Origin: Fomitopsis serialis
Lineage: Eukaryota; Basidiomycota; Agaricomycetes; Polyporales; Fomitopsidaceae
Direction: 5' to 3'
Length of the DNA stretch: 64,000 bases
Assembly: GCF_022376445.1 (NCBI RefSeq)
Contig: NW_025955009.1
Coordinates: 186,001-250,000, forward strand
Below are positions 11,231-22,077 of this stretch, one piece after another. Position numbers and translations under genes: made by a program. A model generated the notes under the pieces. It made no database searches, was not told where the DNA came from, and saw only the letters and a list, made by a program, of their open reading frames with translations. The first letter of the stretch is position 1, and every line of letters starts with the position of its first letter.

Positions 11231-14050
11231 GGCGAGGGAGCCTGACGTGCCCACCGTCTTCTGCTTTCCAGGTGGGATACTGCGAGAAGCGGAGGTCGGT
11301 GATCATTTCAGTCGCGGGGAACTGTGGGGGACTGTCCGTGTGCGACTATTGCTCGCCGTTTGACTGCCGTGTGATCAGAGCCGCTAGACTACATTGACGG
11401 CGTTCGAAGACCACGATTGAGGTGACCGTCCTGGCCGAGGATTATCGTCCGAACCTTAAGTACGTAGGCCGGGCGTAAACTCCAGTGAACCCGATGCATG
11501 CAGAGTCGTTTGAGGGCGCGCGTGTTCCAGGGTTATGTCTTCGCCACGCGCGCAGCCCGAAGAGAAGCTGAGTATCCCCGAGGTCAGTGAGCTTAAGGTG
11601 ACCGCACTCGTCGATGGACCAATATAAACAGATTTGACGTCACTGTGGCAGCAAGAAGAGTTAGTCAATTGAACAATGGCAGACACAGACGCTACGTACC
11701 GATGTACAGTACCAAGCCGGTATAAACGTTCCACGTCAAGAACTGCCTCGGCGACGTAGTTGCATGCCCGTTCTTTGAGTAGAAATCCGAGCGACCGGGT
11801 AGCGCGGCGCCGTTGCCGCTGTTGACTGCACCATAACGAGACAGAGGTTCTCCTTGCCCTGAAAGGCCAAGCAGCGCTTGACGACAAACGACGACTGGTC
11901 CTGCTCCATGAGGTCATACGCCCCGCCTTGACGTTCACGACCTGGTCCTTCACAATCGTCCGTCTTGGTCGCGAAGTAGCCGCTAGCAGGGTTATGTGCC
12001 ACGAGGAAGACAAAAGTCGAAAGCGCCTTCGCTGATGGGCTTCATGATCTCGAAGTCCATGACTGACGCGGGCGTCACCCTGGAATATGACGCGGCGGAA
12101 GGAAAGCCGGGCGATCATGTATCACGGGGTGTCTGACACCGAATTTGTCGGGGTGAGACTGGGTCGCGCTGCAGCTGAAATGTCGGCGTTCGTCGCGTCC
12201 GCAACCGCCAGAGGTGATGAACAAGCGGGACTCACGATCGCTAGAGAGGACCGTAGCCAAACCACGCTTTGATGGACGTCGCTGAGATCCATGTGGGCGG
12301 CGTCAACTAGTGAGCAGCACTTCGTTGCAGATAGCGCTATACGGGTTGCTAATGCTGGAGGAGATCAAGCACAACACATTGCTTGGAGGTCACGCAGGAA
12401 TAGGCGCGACAGGAGAGCAGAGACGAGTAGAAGCCTGAGTAGGATTGACACCTCGACCCGCATGATCGCCAGCGAACGGGGTCCGCGATATAGGCGTGAT
12501 ACGAGTGGGCTCCGTCCGAAGGCGTACCCGGAAGTATTGCCAATGTGGTTCGCGCGTGTCCGCCCTGCTGCTCGTACACGCTATCCCTCGCGGGTTGCGC
12601 GCCGTCCTCGTTCACGTCCTCCTCCGCAGCGTCCTCCATCTGCAGCTCGCGAAAGGATCCGGGCGAGGTTCTCCTCCCACTCGTGGCGGATATTCACCGA
12701 GTACTTCACCGTGTTCTGCGTACGCCCCACGATGTCAGCCCCCTGTCCTCGATCAGCCGCATGACTGCTGCCGGTAGAGGGCGAGGACAGCAGGCGGCAG
12801 ACGTGGTGCCTTCCGCCGGGCTCTGCCGATTCCCCGTCTTTCAATGCGGGGATAAGAGCCGGACTTGCCTGGGTACACGGCACTGTGGTTTCTTCATCTT
12901 CACCGGTGCGCGGAGGAACTGCAGGGAGCGAAGACAATCCTGGTGAGGTAGCCGGAGGGAAGCACTTCGCATTGAACAGCCTGCCGAAGCCGCTAGACGG
13001 ACGCGGGGTCACGTTGAAGGCGCCCGAGTCGGCGCAACAGATGATGGGGAGAGTGATGAGAACGGGGTAGAGGTATAGAGGTTGAGGTATGCTCTTGCAA
13101 GTTGACGGGTAAGTTGCAGGTGACTGCCATACGCCGAGAATGATACGCAGACTCAAACGTACAGCCTACGTGCAGCGTTTCCGATGAGGATGAGGATCGC
13201 GATAGCTTCTTGCCGGGTGGTCATGGACGGAAACGCTGCGGGTCGAGCTCACGCAGCGCGAGAGTCTGTTCTGCGTGTTCATCGGCGACCCGAGGAGCGT
13301 ATCCGACGACTCAGTAGCTGCGCGGGCGTGAGTCTAGACAAGGATCACTGCTACTGGCCGCGCTCTGCTGACGCCGGCGGATCCGTAAGGAGCTCGGGTG
13401 CGAGAGTGGGTGCGGGGATTACAGTCGCAAGTGCGAGAGACGTATGCGGCCATTTCCGTCGTTGATCAGGGATGGCCGTACAGAGGCAACTTTGTCCTCG
13501 TTGGTATCAGCATCTACATCGCCCCCCCCGACACTTCGTGGGTGATCCGGGGCTTTGTCCACGACCGATAGATCCGGGGCTGGCTGCCGACGTCGCCCAC
13601 CGGCACATGCACGAGCGACAGCTGCCTCCGCACGATGCTCCCCTGTGTACACGGAGGAAGAACAGACGCGCGCTCAGACACGTCGCAACGCGCTCACTAG
13701 TGGGTATAACTCACCTGAAATCCTGCACTCCAACGTTTTCGAGATTCTCCGGCTGTTGGATGCAGCGGAGCCCTTCTGAATAGCATGTCAGGATCCAAGG
13801 ATCGTAGCCAATGAAGGAGTGCGTACGGGTCGATGCAGAGTCAACGTCGCTGGTTGAGCGTTGGAACGTTGAACGCACAAACGGTCCGGCCAACCGTCGC
13901 CTTCCGTCCGCTAGCGCCCATCTATACACCGCCAAACAGCACGTTCATCGTGAGCACAGATGAACATCCGTCTGGGCGACTCGGACGGTACCGGTCGTCC
14001 GTTGGATCTCCCTCCCGCTTTGTGAAACGGCCAACCAAATGTGGGCGCGA
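11231..14050 (-). repeat. 2,820-bp inverted duplication, copy A
   Basis: This segment is the reverse complement of 56,009-58,828. Positions in the two copies add to 70,059 across the whole unit. At least four single-base differences are visible: two substitutions near the left end of copy A, one extra base near 13,633 relative to copy B, and a C-run of 8 here against 9 there near 13,512. The two indels cancel, so both copies are exactly 2,820 bp. Similarity stops abruptly at both ends. I see no terminal inverted repeats, target-site duplication, transposase or Helitron-type 3' end, so this looks like a segmental duplication and not a transposon. It carries a broken kinase gene. Confidence 0.95.
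11439..12720 (-). pseudogene. rim15-like: Broken RIM15-like AGC protein kinase, copy A
   Basis: Same content as copy B at 57,340-58,620, where the motifs are described. In this copy the kinase domain reads leftwards from about 12,070. It begins 'DFEIMKPISEGAFDF', keeps the ATP-binding Lys in 'YFATKT', then continues in shifted frames with 'KDQVVNVKAGRM', 'NYVAEAVLDVERLY' and the catalytic loop. Upstream, at about 12,640-12,720, lies 'NTVKYSVNIRHEWEENLARI', typical of the region preceding the kinase domain in RIM15. Frameshifts fall between the glycine loop and the alpha-C region and again after the HRD loop. RIM15 integrates nutrient signals for entry into stationary phase and meiosis; this copy is dead. 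Confidence 0.75.
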
Positions 14051-14434
14051 GAGAGAGGAGGAAGAGGACGGTAAGCATCGACGCACGTGTAACGTGTCTC
14101 TGCTCTTCTCTGGCTCTTACCATGCCGGCGCCCCCAAGGAGCTCTCGCTGGCAGATCTCAGATCTCAACTCCTCGACAGGGTAACAGCCTTCGAATCTTG
14201 ACACACAGCGCGCTAACCCCTTCACGCCGGAACAAAGAACTTCGGCCGGATGTCCTCACCCATGCACCTTTGTTTGCCACGTTACGCGAGTCTCTGTTCT
14301 TGCCTGTTGCGCCTAGCTCGCACTATGGTGTCTTGCATTGTCTGCCCAGCCCCATAAGAGAGCATGTCCAGGTCGTCGCGAAGCCTTCGGTATCGCCGTC
14401 CTCTGCTGATTTGACTTTGACCTCGCTCATCGGA
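12721..14434. other. Upstream part of copy A and FKBP 5' flank; no further gene recognised
   Basis: Open frames on both strands (for example the minus-strand 191-codon frame at 12,581-13,156) are Ser/Pro/Arg-rich. Some may be the disordered N-terminal part of the broken kinase gene, but no motif confirms it. A run of eight C lies near 13,512. From 14,051 the sequence is unique and leads into the FKBP gene. Confidence 0.3.
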
Positions 14435-15803
14435 ATGACAACCGTACAGTCTTTCTGGTACGTCGTGACGCTCTGTGCCTTGGAGGAAGCAGCTGATGAG
14501 ACCAGGGCGTTGACGCTGAAACCTGGGGAGCGCGTAAGGTTCTCTCCGGCAGGCCACACACTGCACATCACACAGGCTGCTCTGGATAAGGACCAAGTTA
14601 ACCGTGACGTTACGTACGTGGAGCTGACATACCCCACTGGGTCTTATTCCCATGGCGCTAAGGTCCGCGCTGCTGCCATCATTTGCTCGTTGACACCTGG
14701 CACGGTAAGCGAGATCTTCACACTTCAAGACCATGTACGGGGCTGACGCATGCGCTTGTAGGTGAATCAATCTGTCCTTGATGTATGGCTGGCCGCGAAC
14801 GAGGAATACGAGTTTGAGGCCACGGGAGCGACGTGAGTGGCGTCTTGCCACTTGTGAAAGCCGCACTAATGCTTCAACATCTAGAGCGATCCACCTGTTG
14901 GGTTATTACTCTGGTACGTTGCGTGTCTTCTGCGTACACGGTCGTAACTCAAATTAAGTGCATAACTCATGGCCATATCGTGCGCAGGTTCTTTGACTCC
15001 GACAGCAGGGCAAGGACTTACAGGAGCGTCCGAGTGAGTGTCCACTGTCGTCTTCGAGCCCCGTTGCTGAGTTATGACCACGCAGAGCTGGCTCCGCTCA
15101 GCAGCGGAAACGCGCTCGTACAGAGCGAGACAGTGGCGAGCAAGCACGCGCATCGCACGAAGCGGTCGGCCAGGCGACAGGATCAACTAGGCCCTCTGCT
15201 GCGCTCCCCAACCGGGCTATGATGTTCCCTGCGATGCCGAGGCAGATAACCGCGGAAAGGCCGGCCAGCAGTGTTACTCGCCCTTCGAGCGGCCCGACGC
15301 TGGTTGAGCCGAAGGAAAATGCTCCTCCCAATATGGCAGGCGTACACGTACACAACATCGATGAGGGCCAGGGGCGTGAGGTCAAAGCAGGTGACTACGT
15401 AAACATCCACTTCACTGGCAAGGTCAAGGGGACGAACGCCTACTTCGTGGACACCATATCTGAACAGCAAACGGTACGATACCATTGACAACGGTGATCA
15501 TCGCTGTCACTCACTGCTGCTACAGCTCCGGCTTCATGTTAGTGTCGACAAAACTCTTCCGGGGCTCGCAAATGGCATCACTGGCATGAAGGCTGGAGGC
15601 AGGCGCATTCTTGAGTTGGAATCTCACGCCGCATATGGCGATACGCCCGTGTTAATTAATCACACGCCCGTCCCGCCGAAGTCGGTCCTCATCTTCGGTG
15701 AGTGCGCTTTGCGTGTCCGCAATGCGTCGTCGCTCACTCATCCCGGGAATTCACAGATGTCAGAGTGGTCTCGATTCTACCGTCCCAGGCCCTGTCGCAG
15801 TGA
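14435..15803 (+). CDS. FKBP-type peptidyl-prolyl isomerase with nucleoplasmin-like N-terminus (Fpr3/Fpr4/FKBP39 type)
   Basis: Seven exons (14435-14704, 14762-14832, 14885-14913, 14988-15033, 15086-15473, 15526-15697, 15757-15803) add to 1,023 nt, giving 340 residues and a stop without a frame break. All introns are GT-AG and 51-73 nt. Residues 1-130 are the nucleoplasmin-like domain of nuclear FKBPs: 'FWYVVTLCALEE', 'LHITQAALDKDQ', 'AAIICSLTPGT', 'LDVWLAANEEYEFEATG', 'AIHLLGYYSG'. A Ser/Ala-rich linker with a nuclear signal 'QQRKRARTERD' follows. The C-terminal FKBP domain reads 'VKAGDYVNIHFTGKV', 'GLANGITGMKAGGRR', 'AAYGD', 'SVLIFDVRVVS'. The usual acidic tract is short or absent. The family works as histone chaperone and proline isomerase in the nucleolus. 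The drug pocket is altered: Trp59 of FKBP12 aligns with Leu, and the FDAN element is not kept. The gene converges on the WD40 gene, 440 bp away. Confidence 0.9.
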
Positions 15804-16242
15804 TTCCTCGTGTCGTAATGGTGTTCGCTGCCTCTTATGCTCGCTTATCGACTATGTATCATATCTGTATACCTCACGCGGAATTTGTATATGTGCCTGC
15901 GATCGTCCTCAGTGATTGGCAAACGAAATAAGATGGATTTTATGCCGCTGTCACTCGCTACACAATACAGACTATAAACTGACCTGACAACCAGACCGAG
16001 TTCAAGCCAGCGGGGAGTGGATTCCCGCAGCGGAACAATACGTGACGAAAAATAAACGACGGGACGTGGATGGGAGGGAGAGAAGAGTTGAAGTCGGGCG
16101 ACTGTTCAGTACATGGTGTGAGAATCGGACGTCGGGGAAGTGGAGAAGCAGCCGGCAAGCTTTCCTGTCGATGGGCTTTGACAAAGAGTCAAAGCTCGTC
16201 GGTCAATCTGCGCTCCACTGCAATGCAAGAAATAGTCAGAAT

Positions 16243-17675
16243 TCACATAGAGTGGCTGAGCGAGTCACGTATACCAACTGGAGAAGGAGTGGACGCGGCA
16301 GACGAGTTATCTGTTTCGACCTCTGCTGCCCCCCAAATGCGTATGTTGTTTGGTCGTCCAGTGTGGCTCCCGCCGCAGGCGATTAGGAAAGTATCGGTGG
16401 CCTTGCTGTAAAAATGCTGAAGGCGATTTTCCATGAGTCATAACACTTCCATGGACGTCTGCTCACGTCGATTGCTTGAATGGTGACCCAGTCTGCAGTA
16501 TGGTACGATAAGTACTTGAGGAATCTCTTTGTAAAAGGGCGGTCACCTTTGTGGTGCAGCGTCTGGAAGTGCTCACCATTTTCAGGCTCGACTAACCTCA
16601 CTTTGCCGTCGTAGTCGCCACAAGCCAACATTGTACCATCGTGGATGTACATCACGGGCAGAGGCACTGCCACAGCAGGGGGTCTTCTGAAAGTGATGTG
16701 AGTACCACTGGGGGTTCCCGCTGGAAGGTCGTAAATTTCAAAGCCCTTGAGTATGTTGGAATAGGCCAAGTGGTCACCCTTTGGTGTGACAGTACATGAT
16801 CCGCTGAGAATGTGCTATTTCAGTGGGTGAGGAGAGCACCGAACAGTCTTGTCCTACCACAACGGAACATGGATGGCCCATATCGCTTCCAAGGATCCAC
16901 CTTCCAAAGCATGACAACTAGAGGGAATCAGCCCGAAAGCTCGCGCTAATGCACTCGCAGTCGCGTACGTACTATATACTGTGATGCAGATAAGAAACTA
17001 ACAGATAGTCTCGCGTGGATTTCTTATTGCATAACCAATGTACCGAGGTGACGATGGGGGGCTCGCCTCGATTGTATGAGTTCGAGGGCGGCGGTGGAAT
17101 AGTGTCCCTGTGTTCCCATCCTGCGAAGATCACGGTTGAACAACCTGTCCCATATGGATACACCCTGCATACCTTTCGCCTCCCATGTCCAAGTTTTTAC
17201 TATATCTTGAGCCGCGGACGCGAGCCGGCTAGGTGGCGGGGTGTCTTGGTCTCCGGTCACTGCACGGTCGACAGTGGTGGCTAAGAACTCGATAGGTCTT
17301 GAGTGTGCATTGAATCCCGAAACAGTGATGCAGGACTTCATAGTCGTCATAGCCGTATGAGCTTGATTTATTGCCATCGTGCGTACGAGAGAATTTGATC
17401 AAGGGACTCACCGAATCAACGGAGATCGTAAGCAATGAGCCGTTGGCTGTGCCGACAGTAAGAATGCGTGGATCTTCCAGCCAAGTTAAAGAAAGTACAG
17501 CGGCATCAGCAACAAGGCGATGCAGAGGTAATCCCGTGTCGAGCGACCAGACGACGACGAGACAATCGGAGCTACCGCTGGCGATGAGTTCTCCGTCGGG
17601 GCTGATCGCAACAGAATTGACAGCGTCATTATGCACCCCTGTCAAGTCCCGTATCGAAACGTATTCTAGAGCCAT
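16243..17675 (-). CDS. WD40-repeat protein, basidiomycete type
   Basis: Seven exons read leftwards (17675-17412, 17335-17173, 17120-16973, 16917-16858, 16803-16547, 16492-16467, 16416-16243) and sum to 1,092 nt, 363 residues plus stop, with no frame break. Introns are 50-76 nt. WD-type blades are clear: 'HNDAVNSVAISPDGELIASG' with 'VVVWSLDTGLPLHRL', then 'VLSLTWLEDPRILTVGTANG', 'FNAHSRPIEFLA', 'IVTSVHWLCNKKSTRDYLLV', 'GDHLAYSNILKGFEIYDL', 'MYIHDGTMLACGDYDGKVRL', 'LHHKDWVTIQAID' and a last 'FLIACGGSH...IRIWGAAEV'. The start at 17,675 gives 'MALEYVSIRDL' directly before the first blade. There is no signal peptide or kinase/NACHT partner domain. Such proteins form a beta-propeller for protein binding; the partner is unknown. 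It is convergent with the FKBP gene. Confidence 0.9.
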
Positions 17676-17839
17676 GTTTCGTGATCGACGACCGAGCAAG
17701 ACACCGGATGAAGGTACGAGGATCGGACGGAGACTACTTACGCGGCAGCTACGCAAGCGGACCAGTCGGAGCCATATGTCTGACGTCTATATTAACCTAG
17801 CCCTACTGGCATAATGATGCCGGCCTTATCCATCATTGG

Positions 17840-18190
17840 TCAGGTGGCGGTCGCGGCGCGGTTGTGGCTCAATGAGCTCTCTTCGCCCGAAAGCGACTCT
17901 GAGCTCGAGTCTCCGAGTCCATGCGCAATGCCTAACATGTTTTTACGTATGTAGCGTGCGTCAGCGTCGCTCTCATCGAACTCATCGCTATCCTTGATCA
18001 ATCTGCCAGTGTGAACGAATCCGCAGTGCCGCTGCAGGAATGCGACGTAGGATTCGCACAGAGCACTAGTACTGGGATGACGTGCAGTATACATGGCAAC
18101 GGAATTATGGTATGCACACAAGGTTACAGCTGTAACCGTAGCACAACGCCGATACCCGCAATCCCCGTCAACAGGATTACCGCATAGCAC
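17840..18190 (-). CDS. Unidentified open frame, possible last exon
   Basis: A 116-codon frame has a protein-like middle: 'SALCESYVAFLQRHCGFV', 'TGRLIKDSDEFDESDAD' and 'YIRKNMLGIAHG', followed by a Ser-rich tail and a stop. Just upstream another frame encodes a hydrophobic stretch 'MCYAVILLTGIAGIGVVLRL', so a membrane exon may precede it. I found no splice arrangement linking the two with certainty and do not recognise the family. It lies 165 bp upstream of the WD40 gene's ATG, on the same strand. Confidence 0.3.
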   Translation of the reverse strand: MLCGNPVDGDCGYRRCATVTAVTLCAYHNSVAMYTARHPSTSALCESYVAFLQRHCGFVHTGRLIKDSDEFDESDADARYIRKNMLGIAHGLGDSSSESLSGEESSLSHNRAATAT

Positions 18191-19070
18191 ATAGGTATCG
18201 GCATTGGCTGCGAGCTAGCTTTCTCGGCGGTATCCCTCTCAAACTGCTCAGCCAGTGCGCGATTGATCAGCCAGATTGCAGAGGTATACCTCTAAGGTGA
18301 AACTTAGCTTGAGAATTTGGGTCACGTTGAAGCTTTTCCCTAATCGCCTTTCAGAGACGCCTTACGAAGCTTGCCACCCGGCTGGTATTGGGTGAAGCTA
18401 CGCAACCGATCGCAATTCTGGGACATTATCATGCGTTTCGCCCACTGCGCAAAGACGGAAGCCACTATTCGTCGTGTATCAAGGTCACGCGATATCTCTC
18501 CCCCGTGCAGGCGAAGAAACAGACGGCGACTGCAACTGGCACAATGAACATCAAAATATCGCTCCCGCACGGATGCTCACAATGGCCCCAGGGCAGACAA
18601 CCGAGAAGGGAAGTAGCTGTTTGATCTACGCTGTCCCATTGCTCGTCAAGGTAGGTCGACGGTCGGCCGCCTACACAGGCTGGTTGATTGAAGGGGACGG
18701 CGGACCCTCTGAAGTCCGGCACCCTGGCGTAGAATACGACGCAATTGGCCTACAGGTCATGTGGTAAGCAGAAGGCCTGTGAGTGGAGAAATGCACTTGC
18801 TATCCGTGCCCTAGGCAAACCGTCTCGGAGGGCAAAGCGGCCCGTGGCGTGGTCGGCGCTGTACTTACAGGCCGAGCGGCAGGACTCACCGCGCGACAGA
18901 GACGCTGCGAAGTGGATGGGGGATGACTGCACATCTCGCAGGGTTGGCGGAGAGATTAATGAGTGATCAGCGCGTGTTGTTCATTCTGGTCGTGACGCCC
19001 ACCATCGAGTGAAGTCCGGGTCAGCCGCTCCCTCGCGTCCTCACGCAGCGTAGTCACAACGGAGCCTCCT
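18191..19070. other. No gene recognised
   Basis: Short frames on both strands only. A minus-strand frame at 18,465-18,722 contains a hydrophobic segment 'DILMFIVPVAVAVCFFACTG', without context. The right end has a (CCT)n run at about 19,063-19,080. Confidence 0.3.
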
Positions 19071-19079
19071 CCTCCTCCT

Positions 19080-19800
19080 CAATAAGGCCGGACAGCGTGT
19101 GTCCGAGTCGGGCGTGATCGGGCCCCAAATTGATGGTCCGCCGCCTGCGACGGTGCAAGTGTCTGTTCGTCAAGCAAAGGCTGTGAGGCACGAACCGTGT
19201 AACTCCATGGACCTGTGAGACCCCGATGGCTCACGGGGAGTCCGCCGAAGTAGCCGTCGAGCAGCGCGAACCTCGCGCGCATGCAGAAGGGCACGGTGCC
19301 CGTCTCCAACCGGACGGAGCGAAGACAGATACGGTCAGCGGGCAAGCTCCCGGTGACCGCGATGAGAGGTCGACGACGCATCCCTAGAGGGGGACGGCAA
19401 CTGAAGACGTCAGCAAGTGACACAGAAGGGAAAGACATACCTCAATATGCAATCAATGCCCTGGGGTGGCCAAGCCAGCCGTGGGCGGAGGACGCGCGCG
19501 AGAAGAGCTGAGATGTCGATGTGCAGGTGAAAGACAGTGGACTCGCAGATTGCTTCAGACGATCTCACGCTGGCGCTTCAGGGGGACAACGTCGTCGTTG
19601 AACGCAGCGGTCATGCAGCCCCCTGTGAGCGGATGCCGCATGTTCCACGAGTCGCCGAACAGGACGTACGCTGGCCTTGCTCGGGCCGGCGCGACGAATG
19701 TATTGAGCAGGCGCCGGATTCAGGCTTTCGAGAGCGCAGTGGGGGATCGGAGTTGTGGTACAATCTCGTCTAGAATGACTTGTTGGGGGAAGAGAGGTCT
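19080..19800 (-). pseudogene. erg1-like: Broken squalene epoxidase (ERG1), C-terminal part
   Basis: Leftwards from about 19,790 the frame reads 'VILDEIVPQLRSP', hits a stop, and continues 'IRRLLNTFVAPARARPAYVL' and 'FGDSWNMRHPLTGGCMTAAF' (about 19,590-19,720). That is the FAD/substrate block of squalene monooxygenase, whose family form is GDAxNMRHPLTGGGMTV. The third Gly of the GGG is Cys, an extra Asp codon follows 'FND', and the frame closes at once with 'KRQREIV' stop. A degraded C-terminal match ('ARFALLDGYFGGLPVSHRGL') may lie at 19,230-19,290. The enzyme makes 2,3-oxidosqualene for ergosterol in the ER; this copy lacks the FAD-binding N-terminus and is not functional. Confidence 0.75.
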
Positions 19801-20942
19801 TGAGGTCGACGAGCATCCGCGCGACGGGACATGCACCGTTAGTCGAGACCGTTCGTGTGGAGTGCATGGGAGATGGCAATTCGTTTGGCAGACATTCGTT
19901 TAGCAGACGACATCGCTAAACGAACGACGACTTCGAGCCGAGGACGAGGGCGGGATCGCGGAGGTCGACTGTGTATACCATCCAGTATCATTGCCGGGAC
20001 GCATGTGAAACCGCGCTGCAGAGTGACGCGTAGGGCAACCGCGGGTCGAGACGGGAGCGATGTTGCCGGGCGGGCAGGGAAGAGACCTGAGGGCAAGATA
20101 AAACAGGGCGGCAGACGAATGGGCGGGAGCGGGCTCTTGAGCGCGATGCGGCCGGCTGACACGCACGATCCTAGCAACGAGCGTTGAGGATAAATGAGAT
20201 GCTGCTAGGACGATCAGCAAACCGGGAACGGCTCGGCGGACATGCTACCGACGCACCTTCAATTCCGTTCGACATACCCATCTCCATCCCATCCCTTTCC
20301 ATCGTTGAGATCCACGCGCGCCGTGTCGTCATGCCGTCAGAAATGGGTGAGGGAGCGTGTGGGGTGGGGGTCGGGCGCTTGCGTGCTCGGCGGCGGGGTA
20401 CTTACTCGCACGCTAAGTACGATGCGCGCGAGGTTCATGACTACACTTTATACTATGGTCAGCGAAGAAAAACGCTGCTCGACAGGCGCTCGCCCGCCCA
20501 CCGCAAGATGCTGCGCTCCGGCGGACGCCGGGACTGGCCCCGTAGGCTCGGAAAGTTCCGAGCTCGACTAGTCGCGATCGGGATGTCATTGACTCGGACC
20601 TGCATTATGCCTCAGCGAAAGTCGGTTTGGAGGTGTCCCGCGTCTGAACTTCCATGGTTCTTCGGCCAACATGTGCACTGACCTATTGTGCGATTCAGTG
20701 TTCGGCGCTCTGAGGACCGGATATAAACGAAGGATTTCGGAGACCGTAACTCTTAGACCCCACTCCCCAAAGACGCTGTGGCTCACTTAAAGATCGCTCA
20801 ACGTTATACAGCCTTCCACTTGCTTGCGCAAGTTTCAACAGCGACGACTAGCATGCCTATTTCCTGCGAAGGGAGGTGCGTGTACCAGTCACTGCGCCTC
20901 GTTAGAGACTAAGCCTGCGGTCCATGCCACCCCAGTTCGTCC
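19801..20942. other. No gene recognised
   Basis: The 165-codon plus-strand frame at 20,184-20,681 and the antisense frames at 19,839-20,220 are basic and low in information. No motif, no convincing splicing. They may include promoter sequence of the microexon gene that starts at 20,943. Confidence 0.3.
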
Positions 20943-22077
20943 ATGATTCCAGCGACCAAACGCCCTAGAGAAGAATACCCCGTCGCTTCTGTGCTGTCGG
21001 GGAAGGCTCTTGTTGATGAAGGGGCTGGTAACGACCCTGAGCGCCACCAGGTGAAGCGCCTGCGCGGCGCGAACCCGGAGGCACATCCTGCGCGGCGCTT
21101 GGGCCACCACTCTACGTGAGCATCTCAAGCATCTTCTCTGACCCAACCAACTCATATGCGAACAGTTGGCGCTATCATGCTAACGGAAAACCCCCGGCCC
21201 ATACGGGACACGAACACTCGCGTGGCGCTAACAGCAACACGTCGGGGACCACCCTCACCGGCGCGGGTGGCGCTGACCGATCGCCTCAGCGTATGCGATC
21301 AATGTATCATAATCCTTCCGTCTATACCACGGGGTATGTACTTGTTTCACTTTATGTGGAATAGTGGTGACGTTAACTGTGCCAGGAACGCTCTTCCACT
21401 TTGCGATGCGGCCGGAGGTCCAGAGATGTCTCCGACCTTCACTGACGCCAAAGTTGAACCCATCCAGCGCTGCGTCGCTGAGCTAGGGGAGCTGCCTTCG
21501 CACAGGGGCGAGCCTCCGCAAGGCTTCGTTGAGTCCGTAGACTCCGTGCAGGCTACAGTCGCCACAAAAGAGTGTCGGCCCTTCAGGGCAGCCAGGCCTG
21601 CAGCTGCCCCCGTCTCTTCTGAGCAAGGTCAAGTCGAGGATGATCAAGACATCATGGAGGTCGAGTCACTCTGCATCGTCGACGGCGGTGACACCGGGAG
21701 CACGGTTCTACCTCCGAAGTCGAACGACGGCGGTGAGAGGATGCACCAGGTAAGTACATGCTTGAGTCGGTCGTTCTTAGGTTACGTCGCTGACGAATGA
21801 TCATGGCAGGATATCGTACGCATGCGACAGGTAATCCTTCGATTCTCCATGATGTGATATGCTTGCTGACGCATAATCGCACCAGGACATCATGCGTATG
21901 CATGAGGTAACCTTTCAAGTGCACTCAGCTTGTGTTTCCATGGGCTGACGAATAGCCGATCAGGATATGCTTCTCTTGCGCGCTTCCACATCCTGTCTAC
22001 AGAAGGATGTCATCGCCATCATTGGCCTCATTACAGACATCAAGGGCCAGCTTGCGAAAGCCGTGCGAGGCGCGTGA
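20943..22077 (+). CDS. Nuclear-type protein with C-terminal coiled coil encoded by 21-nt microexons
   Basis: Six exons (20943-21115, 21166-21333, 21386-21749, 21810-21830, 21886-21906, 21964-22077) give 286 residues without a frame break. The N-terminus carries two basic clusters, 'TKRPREE' and 'HQVKRLRG', that could be nuclear signals. The middle is disordered (Gly/Ser/Thr, then acidic). Exons 4 and 5 are each exactly 21 nt, phase 0, and encode one heptad each, DIVRMRQ and DIMRMHE. They follow 'ERMHQ' at the end of exon 3 and precede 'DMLLLRASTSCLQKDV' in exon 6, so the heptad register runs across four exons. Donors are GTAAGT, GTAATC and GTAACC. I do not know the family. The heptads imply self-association or partner binding, an inference from pattern. 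Confidence 0.75.

Noticed and set aside
12581..13156. 191-codon frame (and its identical mate at 56,903-57,478) as an independent gene
   Set aside because: It runs into the kinase remnant, has a disordered composition and is explained as part of the broken kinase gene and its upstream region.
11231..14050. Copy A as a transposon, Helitron or Starship-like element
   Set aside because: No terminal inverted repeats, no hairpin plus CTRR end, no target-site duplication, no transposase, Rep/helicase or captain-type recombinase frame.
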